DNA of 64,000 bases from positions 1 to 64,000 of the forward strand of contig JAENWA010000032.1 of assembly GCA_016650295.1 (NCBI GenBank), given 5' to 3'. Every line of letters begins with the position of its first letter. The first letter of the stretch is position 1. Shown piece by piece: positions 45,376 through 55,053 of this stretch. The notes under the pieces are model-generated. The model did no database searches and was not told the origin of the DNA. It worked only from the letters and a program-made list of their open reading frames with translations. Made by a program: the position numbers and the translations under genes. The stretch comes from Desulfuromonadales bacterium (GTDB lineage Bacteria; Desulfobacterota; Desulfuromonadia; Geobacterales; Pseudopelobacteraceae).

Positions 45376-45588
45376 TTGCATGCTTGTCAGCCCTTCGTAT
45401 ATGCACTCAAGCAGCACGAAAGAGGACGACTGTTGCTTTACTACGAGCCAACGCCAGAACTGCCTAACCCGCCATTTGATGTAAGCAGTTTCAGATATGA
45501 GCCAATCGCACAAGCAGCGGATATTCCAGATGCACTCAGAGGGCACATTCAGACAATTTTGCAGGAGGCGGGGGTAGGAATAATTTAA
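45376..45588 (+). CDS. Uncertain short ORF, possible remnant
   Basis: This 70-codon frame reads GRLLLYYEPTPELPNPPFDV and SSFRYEPIAQAADIPDALRGHIQTI. There is no Shine-Dalgarno before its ATG, which lies only six bases past the topA terminator. I do not recognise the family. The composition looks protein-like, with a pattern that could come from the end of a nucleotide-binding or TIR-like domain, so it may be a leftover of an accessory gene. The remaining sequence to 45702 holds only a GGTTATTAACC palindrome near 45657-45667. Confidence 0.25.
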   Translation: MHACQPFVYALKQHERGRLLLYYEPTPELPNPPFDVSSFRYEPIAQAADIPDALRGHIQTILQEAGVGII

Positions 45589-45702
45589 TATAACGCTCTT
45601 TTCTCGCTAAACGATATAACTTCGACCCAAGGTGTGGCACGAGGCGCAGATTAGTAAGGTTATTAACCCCAAAGGTTAATAAAAATTGACAGTCGGCAAA
45701 AT

Positions 45703-46041
45703 ATGATTATACTGTTTGCATCCACAAAACTTCTAAAAGAATGCAATGACGCCCGACTCTTGGTAAAAAAACATGGAGCGGTACGCGCCAAACTTATCCA
45801 GAAACGCCTTTCCGAACTTCACGCAGCCACCGTTCTGAACGACCTTCGCAACTTGCCACAGGCCAGATGCCATGAACTTCATGGAGATAGAAAGGGTGAA
45901 TTAACAGTGGACCTGGATCATCCCTACCGTCTCCTTTTCGAGATCGCCGATGATCCGACACCCACCAAGCCCGATGGCGGGCTAGACTGGACGAAAGCAG
46001 TATCTGTACGTATTTTGGGAATCGAGGATACCCATGAGTAA
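45703..46041 (+). CDS. higB: HigB-like toxin (RelE superfamily)
   Basis: This 112-residue protein matches the plasmid-maintenance killer type. FASTKLLKECNDARLLVKKH, RLSELHAATVLNDLRNLP and ARCHELHGDRKGELTVDLDH followed by PYRLLFEI are all close to the family pattern. The start at 45703 matches the family N-terminus; no Shine-Dalgarno is visible, and AT-rich palindromic sequence precedes it. It overlaps the HigA-like gene by eight bases. It probably cuts mRNA on the ribosome. Confidence 0.87.
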   Translation: MIILFASTKLLKECNDARLLVKKHGAVRAKLIQKRLSELHAATVLNDLRNLPQARCHELHGDRKGELTVDLDHPYRLLFEIADDPTPTKPDGGLDWTKAVSVRILGIEDTHE

Positions 46042-47113
46042 GGCCACTCAAAATCAATTCATGCCCAATTACGCGGTGCCGCCCGGTGAAACCTTGCTGG
46101 ATACCCTGGAGGCCATCGGTATGTCGCAGGCAGAACTTGCAAATCGAACCGGCAGGCCGAAAAAGACCATTAACGAGATCATCAAAGGGAAAGTAGAAAT
46201 CACCTCTGAAACAGCTTTGCAACTAGAACGGGTACTCGGTATTCCGGCCGGATTCTGGAACAATCTGGAGCGTAACTATCAGGATGCCAAGGCTCGCCTG
46301 GCCGAACAAGAACGCCTGATGCATCATATTGCCTGGCTCAGGGAGATTCCGGTCGCCACTATGGTAAAGCAGGGCTGGATTCAGCCCTTCAGGGACAAGG
46401 TGCAACAGCTTCAGGAGGTACTGAACTATTTCGGTGTCGCTTCACCCGAATTGTGGCAGGCACGCTGGCATGACCCCGGTGTCGCCTACCGCGAATCCAG
46501 TTCATTCCGGAGCCATCCCGGCGCGGTTGCAGCCTGGTTGAGAAAAGGTGAGCTTGAAGCGCACAGAATTGCTTCTTCGCCCTTCGATCCGACCAAATTC
46601 AAGGAGGTTCTTGGTCGTATTCGCGGTATTACAAGGCATCTTCCTGAGGATTTTCAGCCGGAGATTGAGCGACTGTGCGCAGAAGCCGGGGTAGCCGTCG
46701 TAATCGTTCCGGAACTGCCCAATATCCGTATCAGCGGCGCAACCTGGTGGCTTAATCCAAACAAGGCTGTTATCCTGTTGACACTGCGCTACAAAAGCGA
46801 TGACCAGTTATGGTTCAGCTTCTTTCACGAGGCAGGACACATTCTCCTTCACGGAAAGAAGGACGTTTTTCTGGAGGGGGAGTTGTCTGACGGCAAAGAA
46901 GAAGAGGCAAACAGCTTTGCGGGAGATTTTCTGATTCCAGCAAGAAAGTATCAGCAGTTCATAACAACTGCCACGCTCAGTAAAATGACAATCCATTCTT
47001 TTGCAGATGAGCTCGGCATTGCGCCGGGGATAATTGTAGGAAGACTGCAACACGATAAACGTCTCCCTTTTACCCACTGCAATGAATTGAAACGGAAACT
47101 TGTATGGAAATGA
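46034..47113 (+). CDS. HigA-like antitoxin fused to an ImmA/IrrE metallopeptidase domain
   Basis: This 359-residue protein has an N-terminal XRE helix-turn-helix (PPGETLLDTLEAIGMSQAEL, then PKKTINEIIKGK). A linker follows, then a C-terminal ImmA/IrrE domain with zinc motif HEAGHILLHG (about residues 266-275) and KEEEANSFAGDFLIP supplying the further Glu. ImmA/IrrE peptidases cleave repressors under stress, so the antitoxin may carry its own means of release or self-cleavage; that is inference. Plain HigA is about 100 residues, so this is more than three times longer. It is paired with the HigB-like toxin upstream. Confidence 0.88.
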   Translation: MSKATQNQFMPNYAVPPGETLLDTLEAIGMSQAELANRTGRPKKTINEIIKGKVEITSETALQLERVLGIPAGFWNNLERNYQDAKARLAEQERLMHHIAWLREIPVATMVKQGWIQPFRDKVQQLQEVLNYFGVASPELWQARWHDPGVAYRESSSFRSHPGAVAAWLRKGELEAHRIASSPFDPTKFKEVLGRIRGITRHLPEDFQPEIERLCAEAGVAVVIVPELPNIRISGATWWLNPNKAVILLTLRYKSDDQLWFSFFHEAGHILLHGKKDVFLEGELSDGKEEEANSFAGDFLIPARKYQQFITTATLSKMTIHSFADELGIAPGIIVGRLQHDKRLPFTHCNELKRKLVWK

Positions 47114-47191
47114 AATATATGACGAATCAGCAGGCGGAAGCAGCACGAGAGTATTACCCTGAAATAAAAAATTTGGGTGGCGGAGAATTCA

Positions 47192-48517
47192 TTGATTATT
47201 AACTCAGAAAAGCATCACTCTATCACCATCATCGGCGGCGGACTGGCTGGCTGCGAAGCGGCCTGGCAGTCCGCACAGCGTGGAATCACCGTCACCCTGC
47301 ACGAAATGAAACCGGAGAAGTTTTCTCCTGCCCACCACTTGCCCGGTCTGGCGGAACTGGTCTGTTCCAACTCCCTGCGCGGCGATTCGCTGGAAAACGC
47401 CGTCGGCCTCTTGAAAGAGGAACTGCGCCGTTGCGGCTCCCTGGTCATGGAAGCGGCCGAAGCCACCCGCGTGCCGGCCGGAGGGGCGCTGGCCGTGGAT
47501 CGTCAGCTGTTCTCCGACTACATTACGGAAAAGATCAGCAGCCATCCGCTCATTACCGTGATGCAGGGTGAAGCTACTGAAATCCCTGCTGAAGGCATCG
47601 TAATTATTGCCTCCGGGCCGCTTACCAGCGACACCCTGGCAGAGTCGCTGGCAACACTGACAGGCGATCGGCTCTATTTTTATGATGCTATCGCGCCGAT
47701 TGTCTCCGCCGAATCCCTCGACATGACCAAGGTTTTCGCCGCCTCCCGTTACGGCAAGGGGGATGGTGACGATTATCTCAACTGTCCGCTGGACGAGGTC
47801 GAGTATCTGGCATTCGTGGCCGAGCTGGTTGGCTCAGAGAAGGTTCCCAGCCGGGATTTTGAAAAGATCGTCCACTTCGAAGGCTGCATGCCGGTGGAGA
47901 CCATGGCCGAGCGGGGCGTGGAGACACTGCGCTTCGGCCCGATGAAACCGGTCGGCCTGGCCGATCCGCGCAGCGGTGTCGAGCCGCACGCCGTCATCCA
48001 GCTGCGGGCCGAGAACCGCGAGAAGACCATGTATAACCTGGTCGGCTTCCAGACCAAGCTGACCTACGGGGAACAGCGCCGGGTCTTCCGGATGATCCCG
48101 GGGCTGGAAGATGTCGAATTCATCAGGCTCGGCTCCATGCACCGCAATACCTTCATCAATTCACCGGCCTTGTTGCTGCCGACCCAGCAACTCAAGCAGG
48201 AGCCGCGCATCATCTTCGCCGGCCAGATCACCGGTGTGGAAGGTTATGTGGAATCGGCCGCCAGCGGCTTCCTGGCCGGCATCAGCGCAGCCTGCCTATC
48301 GCAGGAGGAAACGCTTCCTCTCCCCCCGCCCGAGACCGCCCTGGGGGCGCTTATGGCCCATATCACCAATGCCGATGCCAAACATTTCCAGCCCATGAAC
48401 GTCAATTACGGGCTGTTCCCGGAGCTGCCCGGCCGGGTAAAGAAGAAGGAAAAACGCCAGAAGCTGGCTGAACGGGCGCTGGCCGCACTTGATGAGTGGC
48501 GGGAACAACTTGCTTGA
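47192..48517 (+). CDS. trmFO: tRNA m5U54 methyltransferase TrmFO (folate-dependent)
   Basis: This protein of about 441 residues methylates U54 of tRNA using methylenetetrahydrofolate and FAD. The FAD-binding start [20 protein letters not shown] is followed by the family stretches [55 protein letters not shown] and [23 protein letters not shown] at 47192 is preferred because GGAG lies six bases before it; a GTG at 47177 is possible and would add five residues. It overlaps the next gene by about 29 bases. Confidence 0.92.
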   Translation: MIINSEKHHSITIIGGGLAGCEAAWQSAQRGITVTLHEMKPEKFSPAHHLPGLAELVCSNSLRGDSLENAVGLLKEELRRCGSLVMEAAEATRVPAGGALAVDRQLFSDYITEKISSHPLITVMQGEATEIPAEGIVIIASGPLTSDTLAESLATLTGDRLYFYDAIAPIVSAESLDMTKVFAASRYGKGDGDDYLNCPLDEVEYLAFVAELVGSEKVPSRDFEKIVHFEGCMPVETMAERGVETLRFGPMKPVGLADPRSGVEPHAVIQLRAENREKTMYNLVGFQTKLTYGEQRRVFRMIPGLEDVEFIRLGSMHRNTFINSPALLLPTQQLKQEPRIIFAGQITGVEGYVESAASGFLAGISAACLSQEETLPLPPPETALGALMAHITNADAKHFQPMNVNYGLFPELPGRVKKKEKRQKLAERALAALDEWREQLA

Positions 48518-49388
48518 TCCACTCAAGCTGACCTGCCGCTATCAGAAGTCAGGCAAGCTTACCTCCGCAGGAATCGTTTCCTTCCGGAAAACCATCTACG
48601 AACAGTACTATGCCACCCCCCGCCCCATGCCGTGGCGCGACACCGTTGATCCCTACCGTATTCTGGTATCCGAAATCATGCTGCAGCAGACCCAGGTGGA
48701 ACGGGTCAAAGGCAAATATACGGAGTTCCTGGCGGCCTTCCCGACGGTCCGGCATCTGGCGGAAGCTCCGCTGCCGGATGTGCTGCTGGTCTGGCAGGGA
48801 CTGGGTTATAATCGTCGTGCCCTGGCCCTGAAACGGTGTGCCGGGGAGATTGTGGAGCGCTACGCCGGAGCATTTCCCCGCAGTACCGATGAGCTGCAAT
48901 CCCTGCCTGGCATCGGCCCTTATACCGCCCGGGCGGTGGCGGCCTTTGCCTTCGGAATCGCCGAGCCGCTTATCGAAACCAATGTCCGCACGGTCTTCAT
49001 CCATTTCTTTTTCCATGGCCGGGACCAGGTAGACGACCGTGAGATCATGCCGCTGGTTGCCGCAACCCTTGACCGGGATAACCCGCGTGAGTGGTACTAC
49101 GCCTTGATGGACTTTGGTGTACAGCTCAAACAACGCCACCCCAACCCCGGTCGCCGCAGCAGGCATCATGTGCAACAGTCGCGCTTTGAAGGGTCTAACC
49201 GCCAGATGAGAAGCCGCCTCCTGCAAGTTGTGATGGCGGGACAGGGGATTTCAGCAGCGGCACTGGCGGATGAACTAGGCGTCGAACAGGGAGCCGTTGA
49301 GAGGAATCTTGCTGACATGGAGCGGGAAGGTTTTCTTAGTCAGGCAAACGGCAGATACATGGTGTTTGGCAAAAACAAAAAGGGGTAG
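48489..49388 (+). CDS. MutY/EndoIII-like DNA glycosylase lacking the iron-sulfur motif
   Basis: This protein of about 299 residues has [20 protein letters not shown] with the MutY-type Glu, TQVERV, and helix-hairpin-helix [18 protein letters not shown]. The catalytic Asp position (LDGNV in MutY) reads LIETNVRTV, giving Glu. Where MutY and EndoIII have four cysteines for a 4Fe-4S cluster, this protein reads [20 protein letters not shown] with none. A winged-helix-like tail follows ([17 protein letters not shown]). It probably excises a damaged or mispaired base; substrate uncertain. The start is uncertain: TTG 48489, ATG 48492 and TTG 48510 are in frame. Confidence 0.75.
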   Translation: MMSGGNNLLDPLKLTCRYQKSGKLTSAGIVSFRKTIYEQYYATPRPMPWRDTVDPYRILVSEIMLQQTQVERVKGKYTEFLAAFPTVRHLAEAPLPDVLLVWQGLGYNRRALALKRCAGEIVERYAGAFPRSTDELQSLPGIGPYTARAVAAFAFGIAEPLIETNVRTVFIHFFFHGRDQVDDREIMPLVAATLDRDNPREWYYALMDFGVQLKQRHPNPGRRSRHHVQQSRFEGSNRQMRSRLLQVVMAGQGISAAALADELGVEQGAVERNLADMEREGFLSQANGRYMVFGKNKKG

Positions 49389-49411
49389 CCACATGCATGC
49401 GCTACCCCTTT
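49377..49411. terminator. Bidirectional terminator between the glycosylase and cytochrome c7 genes
   Basis: AAAAGGGGTAGC pairs with GCTACCCCTTT around a loop of about ten bases, with A- and T-runs on either side. It overlaps the stop of the glycosylase gene and serves both converging genes. Confidence 0.75.
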
Positions 49412-49436
49412 CGATCACCAGTTCATCTGTAGAATG

Positions 49437-49700
49437 CTATTTGTGGCATTCCTTGCAGGATGTCGGCCCTTTCTTTCCATCGCTGTGGCACCCCTTGCAG
49501 GTCTTGTGTGCAAAGTCTTTTCCGAATCCTTCTATTTTGCCCCCTGCGTTAGTTGCGTGACACTTGGTACAGTCTTTCAAGGACTCCTGGTGAGCCTTGT
49601 GCTTGAATGTAACACCTTTTTTCAGTTCGATGACGTCGGCGGCGAAGGCGGTTCCGGCAAAAGCTGCCAGGGCAAACAGTGCGATGATGGTTTTTTTCAT
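49437..49700 (-). CDS. Periplasmic triheme cytochrome c7 (PpcA family)
   Basis: This 87-residue precursor has a signal peptide (KKTIIALFALAAFAGTAFAA) and a mature part of about 67 residues. Three haem motifs are present (CTKCH, CKGCH, CKECH), and the FKHKAH segment supplies distal His ligands. The missing haem II relative to c3 cytochromes is the c7 hallmark. These proteins carry electrons through the periplasm to outer-membrane conduits in metal-reducing Geobacter relatives. The start at 49700 has AGGAG upstream. It is a single-gene unit. Several paralogues usually exist in such genomes, so the exact ppc letter is not assigned. Confidence 0.92.
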   Translation of the reverse strand: MKKTIIALFALAAFAGTAFAADVIELKKGVTFKHKAHQESLKDCTKCHATNAGGKIEGFGKDFAHKTCKGCHSDGKKGPTSCKECHK

Positions 49701-49993
49701 TTTTCTTCTCCTTGTTGTTGGCTTTTTATGCCCGATGGGCAGCTTGCTAATATGTTTCAAGCTTATGCGGTGGTAATACATATCCCATGCCAAGTCAACG
49801 ACATCACGCAACCATCCGTTATTGAGCGAATATTTTATTCAGGCCCAAAATCGTTACCTGGAAGTTACCTCAATTGAGGCAATTGATATTTCTTTTAGGA
49901 CAGTTCATGGTAAATCGAAATCCCTTGTTCCTGCCAGACCCTTCATGTAACATTAAGACTCTGAAAAACTATACCGACGGAGGATGGTGCTCA

Positions 49994-50434
49994 ATGAATA
50001 CACTCAAAAACAGAAACGGTTTTACCCTGATTGAAATTATGGTGGTTATCGTCATCCTGGGCCTGCTGGCGGCACTGGTCGGCCCCAAGCTGATGGGGCG
50101 TACGGATGATGCCAAGGTTACCGATGCCAGGGTTCAGATAAAAAATATCGAGACGGCACTCAAACTCTACAAGCTGGACAATGGTTCCTATCCCGCCACG
50201 GAGCAGGGCCTGTCGGCTCTGGTTGAGAAACCGACCGTTGGCGTCATACCGAAAACCTACAAGGACGGCGGTTACCTGGAAAGCAAAAAGGTACCCAAAG
50301 ACCCCTGGGGTAATGACTACCTGTATATATCACCGGGAGAACATGGCGATTACGACCTCTTCTCCTACGGAGCCGACGGCGCCAAGGGTGGTGACGGCAA
50401 GAACGCCGACATAACCAGCTGGGATACGAAATAG
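49994..50434 (+). CDS. gspG: Type II secretion major pseudopilin GspG
   Basis: This 146-residue protein has a prepilin leader ending [20 protein letters not shown], with cleavage between G and F and Glu at +5. The rest shows the GspG pattern: [52 protein letters not shown] and [20 protein letters not shown]. The aspartates near the end bind calcium in this family. The start at 49994 follows GGAGG. It stands alone: gspC-D-E-F are about 38 kb away and no gspH-K or prepilin peptidase is near. Confidence 0.92.
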   Translation: MNTLKNRNGFTLIEIMVVIVILGLLAALVGPKLMGRTDDAKVTDARVQIKNIETALKLYKLDNGSYPATEQGLSALVEKPTVGVIPKTYKDGGYLESKKVPKDPWGNDYLYISPGEHGDYDLFSYGADGAKGGDGKNADITSWDTK

Positions 50435-50454
50435 ATAAAATCTCATCTTTATTG

Positions 50455-50482
50455 TTGTTATTTTGAAAATCTGCGCTATAGT
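50455..50482 (+). promoter_or_regulatory. Putative promoter of ppdK
   Basis: TTGTTA (50455-50460) and TATAGT (50477-50482) are 16 bases apart, about 90 bases upstream of the ppdK start. The region is AT-rich after gspG. Confidence 0.35.
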
Positions 50483-50574
50483 CTGTCTCTGTAAACTGTT
50501 ATTTTTATTATGAATAAACGTTTTTAGCGAGTGTAAACCGCACAGGCGTTATCTACTACAGAGGAGGCAGTACA

Positions 50575-53232
50575 ATGGCTCAGAAGTTCGTGTATTTCTT
50601 TGGAAATGGCCAGGCAGAAGGTCGGGCCGACATGAAGAACCTGCTGGGAGGGAAGGGGGCTAATCTGGCGGAGATGTCCAGCATCGGCCTGCCGGTTCCT
50701 CCCGGTTTTACCATTTCCACAGAGGTCTGCACCGAGTTCTACAAAAACAACCAGAAGTATCCCGAGTCGCTTACCGCTGAAGTTGCGGCAAATCTCAAAA
50801 AAATCGAAGATCTGATGGGCAAGAAGTTCGGCGATGCCCAGAATCCCTTGCTGGTTTCGGTCCGTTCCGGCGCCCGGGCGTCCATGCCCGGCATGATGGA
50901 TACGGTTCTCAACCTCGGCCTCAATGACACCACCGTGCAGGGCATCATTGCCCAGAGCGGCGATGAGCGCTTTGCCTATGATGCCTACCGGCGTTTCGTG
51001 CAGATGTATGCCGACGTGGTCATGGGCATGGAAAAGGATATCCTCGACCACCTGCTGGAGCAGAAGAAAGAGGAAAAGGGCGCCCATCTGGACACCGACC
51101 TGAGCGCCGCTGACTGGAAGGATCTGGTCGCCCGCTTCAAGGCCGCCATCAAGCTGGAACTGGGTCAGACGTTTCCCGAAGATCCGCAGGAACAGCTGTG
51201 GGGCGCCGTTGGAGCGGTCTTCGGTTCATGGATGAACCAGCGCGCCATCACCTATCGCAAGCTCAACAACATCCCGGCCGAGTGGGGCACCGCCGTAAAC
51301 GTGCAATCCATGGTGTTCGGCAACATGGGCAATGACTGCGCCACCGGGGTAGCCTTCACCCGCGACCCCTCCACCGGCGAAAACTACTTTTACGGCGAAT
51401 TCCTGGTCAACGCCCAGGGCGAGGATGTGGTGGCCGGTATCCGCACCCCCCAGCCGATCAACCGGGTCAAGGACAAGGACGGCAAACTCCCCTCCATGGA
51501 AGAGGTCATGCCGGAATGTTACGCCCAGCTCGCCGGGATTCGCGATATCCTGGAGAAGCATTACAAGGATATGCAGGACATCGAGTTCACCATCGAGACC
51601 GGTGTGCTCTACATGCTGCAGACCCGCAACGGCAAGCGCACCGCGCCGGCCGCCATCAAGACTGCTGTCGATATGGTCAAGGAAGGTCTGATCGACGAGA
51701 AGACCGCGGTACTGCGAGTAGCCCCCAGCCAGCTTGATCAGCTTTTGCACCCTTCCCTTGATCCCAAGGCCGTCAAGAACATCATCGCCAAGGGGTTGCC
51801 GGCCTCTCCCGGTGCAGTCACCGGCGAGGTGATCTTCAGCGCCGATGAGGCCGAGGCCGAGGCCAAGATCGGCAAAAAGGTCATCCTGGTACGTATCGAG
51901 ACATCGCCCGAGGATATCCACGGCATGCATGCCGCTCAAGGCATCCTGACCGCCCGGGGCGGCATGACCTCCCACGCGGCGGTAGTGGCGCGCGGCATGG
52001 GCAAATGCTGTGTGGCGGGATGCAGCGACATCAAGGTGGATTACAGCGTGGGGACTTTTACAGCCAGGAACGGCGTTGTCGTCAACAAAGGGGACATCAT
52101 CACCCTGGACGGTTCGACCGGCGAGGTCATGCTGGGAGCCGTAGCAACCGTACCGGTTCAGCTGACCGGCGATTTCGGCATCCTGATGGGGTGGGTTGAC
52201 CAGTTCCGCACCATGAAGGTCCGCACCAATGCCGACACACCCCACGATTCCAAGGTGGCCCGCGAGTTCGGCGCCGAGGGAATAGGCCTGTGCCGCACCG
52301 AGCATATGTTCTTTGATGCCGAGCGTATCGCGGCGGTGCGTGAGATGATCCTGTCCGAAGAACTGGAAGGGCGCGAACGGGCCCTGGCCAAAATCATGCC
52401 CATGCAGAAGGGTGATTTTACCGGCATTTTCCGTGAGATGAAGGGGCTGCCGGTAACTATCCGTTTGCTGGATCCGCCGCTGCACGAATTCCTGCCCCAG
52501 GAAGAGAAGGACATCGAAAACCTGGCCAGAACCATGAAGGTGACCGTCAATTCCGTCAAGCACAAGATCGAGCTGCTGCACGAGTTCAACCCCATGCTCG
52601 GTCATCGCGGCTGCCGTCTCGGCATCACCTACCCGGAGATCTACAACATGCAGGTGCGGGCCATCATGGAGGCCGCCTGCGAACTGGTCAAGAACGAAGG
52701 TTTCAGCATCGTACCGGAGATCATGATTCCGCTGATCGCTACGGTCAGTGAATTGAAGGTGCTCAAACAGAATGCCGTGGCAATCTGCGAAGAGGTTATC
52801 GCCCAGTACGGCGTTCCGGTCGAGTATCTGATCGGCACCATGATTGAACTGCCCCGCGCCGCCCTGACTGCCGATGAAATCGCCGTTGAGGCCGAATTTT
52901 TCTCCTTCGGCACCAATGACCTGACCCAGACCACCTTCGGCCTTTCCCGCGACGATGCCGGCAAGTTCCTTCCCTTCTATGTGGACAACGGCATTCTGCC
53001 GGAGGACCCCTTTGTCTCCCTCGATCAGGCCGGGGTCGGCAAGCTGGTCAAGATGGCCTGCCAGTTAGGCCGGGACACGCGTCCGAAGATCAAGCTCGGC
53101 ATCTGCGGCGAGCATGGCGGCGACCCGGCATCGGTGATCTTCTGCCACAACATCGGCCTGGATTACGTCTCCTGCTCACCCTTCCGGGTGCCGATCGCCC
53201 GTCTGGCTGCAGCCCACGCTGCGCTGGCCTGA
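50575..53232 (+). CDS. ppdK: Pyruvate, phosphate dikinase
   Basis: This 885-residue enzyme interconverts pyruvate, ATP and Pi with PEP, AMP and PPi. The N-terminal ATP-grasp part ([38 protein letters not shown]) is followed by the phosphohistidine domain ([20 protein letters not shown], His at about 466). The C-terminal PEP-binding barrel has [20 protein letters not shown] and [16 protein letters not shown] precedes the ATG. It ends at a bidirectional terminator. The length is normal for the family. Confidence 0.96.
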   Translation: MAQKFVYFFGNGQAEGRADMKNLLGGKGANLAEMSSIGLPVPPGFTISTEVCTEFYKNNQKYPESLTAEVAANLKKIEDLMGKKFGDAQNPLLVSVRSGARASMPGMMDTVLNLGLNDTTVQGIIAQSGDERFAYDAYRRFVQMYADVVMGMEKDILDHLLEQKKEEKGAHLDTDLSAADWKDLVARFKAAIKLELGQTFPEDPQEQLWGAVGAVFGSWMNQRAITYRKLNNIPAEWGTAVNVQSMVFGNMGNDCATGVAFTRDPSTGENYFYGEFLVNAQGEDVVAGIRTPQPINRVKDKDGKLPSMEEVMPECYAQLAGIRDILEKHYKDMQDIEFTIETGVLYMLQTRNGKRTAPAAIKTAVDMVKEGLIDEKTAVLRVAPSQLDQLLHPSLDPKAVKNIIAKGLPASPGAVTGEVIFSADEAEAEAKIGKKVILVRIETSPEDIHGMHAAQGILTARGGMTSHAAVVARGMGKCCVAGCSDIKVDYSVGTFTARNGVVVNKGDIITLDGSTGEVMLGAVATVPVQLTGDFGILMGWVDQFRTMKVRTNADTPHDSKVAREFGAEGIGLCRTEHMFFDAERIAAVREMILSEELEGRERALAKIMPMQKGDFTGIFREMKGLPVTIRLLDPPLHEFLPQEEKDIENLARTMKVTVNSVKHKIELLHEFNPMLGHRGCRLGITYPEIYNMQVRAIMEAACELVKNEGFSIVPEIMIPLIATVSELKVLKQNAVAICEEVIAQYGVPVEYLIGTMIELPRAALTADEIAVEAEFFSFGTNDLTQTTFGLSRDDAGKFLPFYVDNGILPEDPFVSLDQAGVGKLVKMACQLGRDTRPKIKLGICGEHGGDPASVIFCHNIGLDYVSCSPFRVPIARLAAAHAALA

Positions 53233-53250
53233 TTCAGTTTCTTCGCAGAA

Positions 53251-53292
53251 AACAAAAAAGGGATAGGCCGTTTCGGCCCATCCCTTTTTTGT
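53251..53292. terminator. Bidirectional terminator after ppdK and the AMMECR1 gene
   Basis: AACAAAAAAGGGAT...GGCCG pairs with CGGCC...ATCCCTTTTTTGTT around TTT, with one mismatch. A- and T-tracts allow use from both sides. Confidence 0.9.
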
Positions 53293-53309
53293 TCACAATT
53301 GTCCGGGAA

Positions 53310-53858
53310 CTACCGCTCCCCGAATACCTGCGCACTGAAGATGTAGATTTCACAATCCTTACGCCAGGCGTTTTCCAGTAATCCGGCCTTGATGCAGGTA
53401 TGTTTAAGGAATTCCTCCCGGTCCCAGCCGTATTCCGTGGCAACCTGCGGCAGCAGTACTCCGCGGTAACTCCCCTTTACAAGATAGATGCCGTGTGTTC
53501 CAACTTCGATTTCATCTACCGATGCAGCCAGATGCAGGGGCGACAAGGCCGATATCTCCAGCTTGAAGTCGGCCAGGTCCGGTTGTTTCATGGGATAGAA
53601 ACGCGGATCGCGGGTCGCTGCGGACACGGCCATCTCCTGTACCAGGTGGTAGAGCGGCTGGTCGGAAACAAAGTTGCCGATACAGCCCCGCAGTTGGCCA
53701 TGCTGCTTGATGGTCACGAAACAGCCGCACTCGGCATTCAATCCAGCCGATGACGACACGATTGGCGGGACCGTGCCGTTGGTTACGTAGGAGACAATCG
53801 TCTCGCGGGCGATCTTCAGTAGTTCGTTCTGCTCCTTCTTTGTCAGCAGTTCAGCCAT
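53310..53858 (-). CDS. AMMECR1-domain protein (AmmeMemoRadiSam system protein A)
   Basis: This 182-residue protein has the AMMECR1 core: CGCFVTIKQHGQLRGCIGNF, AVSAATRDPRFYPMK, LKLEISALSPL-like (FKLEISALSPLHLAASVDEI) and VLLPQVATEYGWDREEFLKH followed by TCIKAGL. In many bacteria it travels with a Memo protein and a radical SAM enzyme; neither is next to it here. The function is unsettled. It is read from the same strand as def and the ACT protein, starting 13 bases after def. Confidence 0.88.
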   Translation of the reverse strand: MAELLTKKEQNELLKIARETIVSYVTNGTVPPIVSSSAGLNAECGCFVTIKQHGQLRGCIGNFVSDQPLYHLVQEMAVSAATRDPRFYPMKQPDLADFKLEISALSPLHLAASVDEIEVGTHGIYLVKGSYRGVLLPQVATEYGWDREEFLKHTCIKAGLLENAWRKDCEIYIFSAQVFGER

Positions 53859-53870
53859 GGTATAGATACC

Positions 53871-54377
53871 TCATGCGTAATTCTTTCTCCGGAACAGCCC
53901 GGTCTTGATACTCACGATGCGGTCCAGAAACAGGACACCATCCAGGTGATCCATCTCATGCTGGATAGCCACCGCCTCAAAGCCGACGGCTGTTATCTCC
54001 TGCGAGCTTCCATCCGGCCCGCTGAAGCGGACGGTGATGCCGGTGGCCCGTTCCACGTCGCCGGTATAGTCCGGCACGCTCATGCATCCCTCGCGCATGA
54101 TGGCCGCTCCCTCGCGTGCAACGATCTCGGGATTGATCATGCAGAGCAGGCCGTGGTTATTGTCCTTGCCGTGCCGGCTGGCAGAGACATCCACCACACA
54201 GACCCGCAGGGTGACGCCGATCTGCGGCGCGGCCACCCCCACTGACCCGAGACCGGCATGCATGGTGTCCAGCAGGTCGTCAATCAGCCTGAGGATTGTC
54301 GTGTCGATGCTCTCCACCCGGTGACAGACCTTTTTCAAAACCGGGTGGGGATAGCGCAGGATAGGTAGATTCGCCAT
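53871..54377 (-). CDS. def: Peptide deformylase
   Basis: This 168-residue metalloenzyme removes the formyl group from new proteins. The three motifs are present: GSVGVAAPQIGV, EGCMSVPDYTGDV, and AIQHEMDHLDGVLFLDRI, giving the metal ligands Cys, His, His and the catalytic Glu. No fmt is adjacent, although def and fmt are often neighbours. It starts four bases after the stop of the ACT-domain gene. Confidence 0.94.
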   Translation of the reverse strand: MANLPILRYPHPVLKKVCHRVESIDTTILRLIDDLLDTMHAGLGSVGVAAPQIGVTLRVCVVDVSASRHGKDNNHGLLCMINPEIVAREGAAIMREGCMSVPDYTGDVERATGITVRFSGPDGSSQEITAVGFEAVAIQHEMDHLDGVLFLDRIVSIKTGLFRRKNYA

Positions 54378-54380
54378 ATA

Positions 54381-54941
54381 TCAGAAGGCCACCGGCGTAA
54401 CGATACGGACACCGATTTCCACGTTCAACTCCTTTTTAAGATCCCCCAACAGCGCCTCCAGCCCTTCCGGCGTCTGCCCTTCCGGAATGGCCGCTTCCAG
54501 CATCATCACATAGACCGGCTCTTCAGGTGTTCCGATCAGCTTGGTATTGAGGTCCATGATGTTGACCCCCAGTGCCGCCAGCTCGCGGGTGACGCGATAG
54601 ACAATGCCGGGCTGGTCGGCCCCATAGACCGATATGATGCAGATTTCATCGCTGGTCTCCTGTCGGGCCACCTCATCGACGTGCAAAGTCCGCACTGCCA
54701 GGGACATGCCCATGTTGTCGCAGACCGGCTTAAGCTCGTCATGGAGTTTGGACTTGCTGAACGGTCGCGGGTGAGAGACGATCAGGATCATGGCAAACTC
54801 GCCGGCCAGCATGGAACAACTGGAGTCGGCGATATTGCAGCCCAGACGAAAGAGCACCTCGGCAATGCCGGCCACGATACCGGTGCGGTCCTTGCCGACC
54901 ACTGAAACGGCGTAGTGCAGAGTTTCTGGCTGATGCGTCAT
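54381..54941 (-). CDS. GcvR-like protein with two ACT domains
   Basis: This 186-residue protein has two ACT domains: HYAVSVVGKDRTGIVAGIAE (about 9-80) and ISVYGADQPGIVYRVTRELA (about 97-170). This is the layout of GcvR, an accessory repressor of the glycine cleavage system, and of related regulators in anaerobes. No gcv gene is in the window, so the ligand and target are unknown. It heads the run with def and AMMECR1. Confidence 0.8.
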   Translation of the reverse strand: MTHQPETLHYAVSVVGKDRTGIVAGIAEVLFRLGCNIADSSCSMLAGEFAMILIVSHPRPFSKSKLHDELKPVCDNMGMSLAVRTLHVDEVARQETSDEICIISVYGADQPGIVYRVTRELAALGVNIMDLNTKLIGTPEEPVYVMMLEAAIPEGQTPEGLEALLGDLKKELNVEIGVRIVTPVAF

Positions 54942-55053
54942 TTATCCCTCCCTCAGATGGTATGCGATGTGGTTATCATCATTCGTTTTCATCTGCAATT
55001 GTTTTCTGGTTTCGGGTATAGTAGCAGGAGTCTATCCCGAAAGGAAGCCTGCC

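Noticed and set aside
47110-47202. 30-codon frame overlapping the HigA stop (ATGA) and the trmFO start
   Set aside because: Too short and without motif. The ATGA overlap can arise by chance.
51226-52605. Minus-strand frame of about 460 codons
   Set aside because: Antisense to ppdK; a mirror of codon bias with no recognisable motif.
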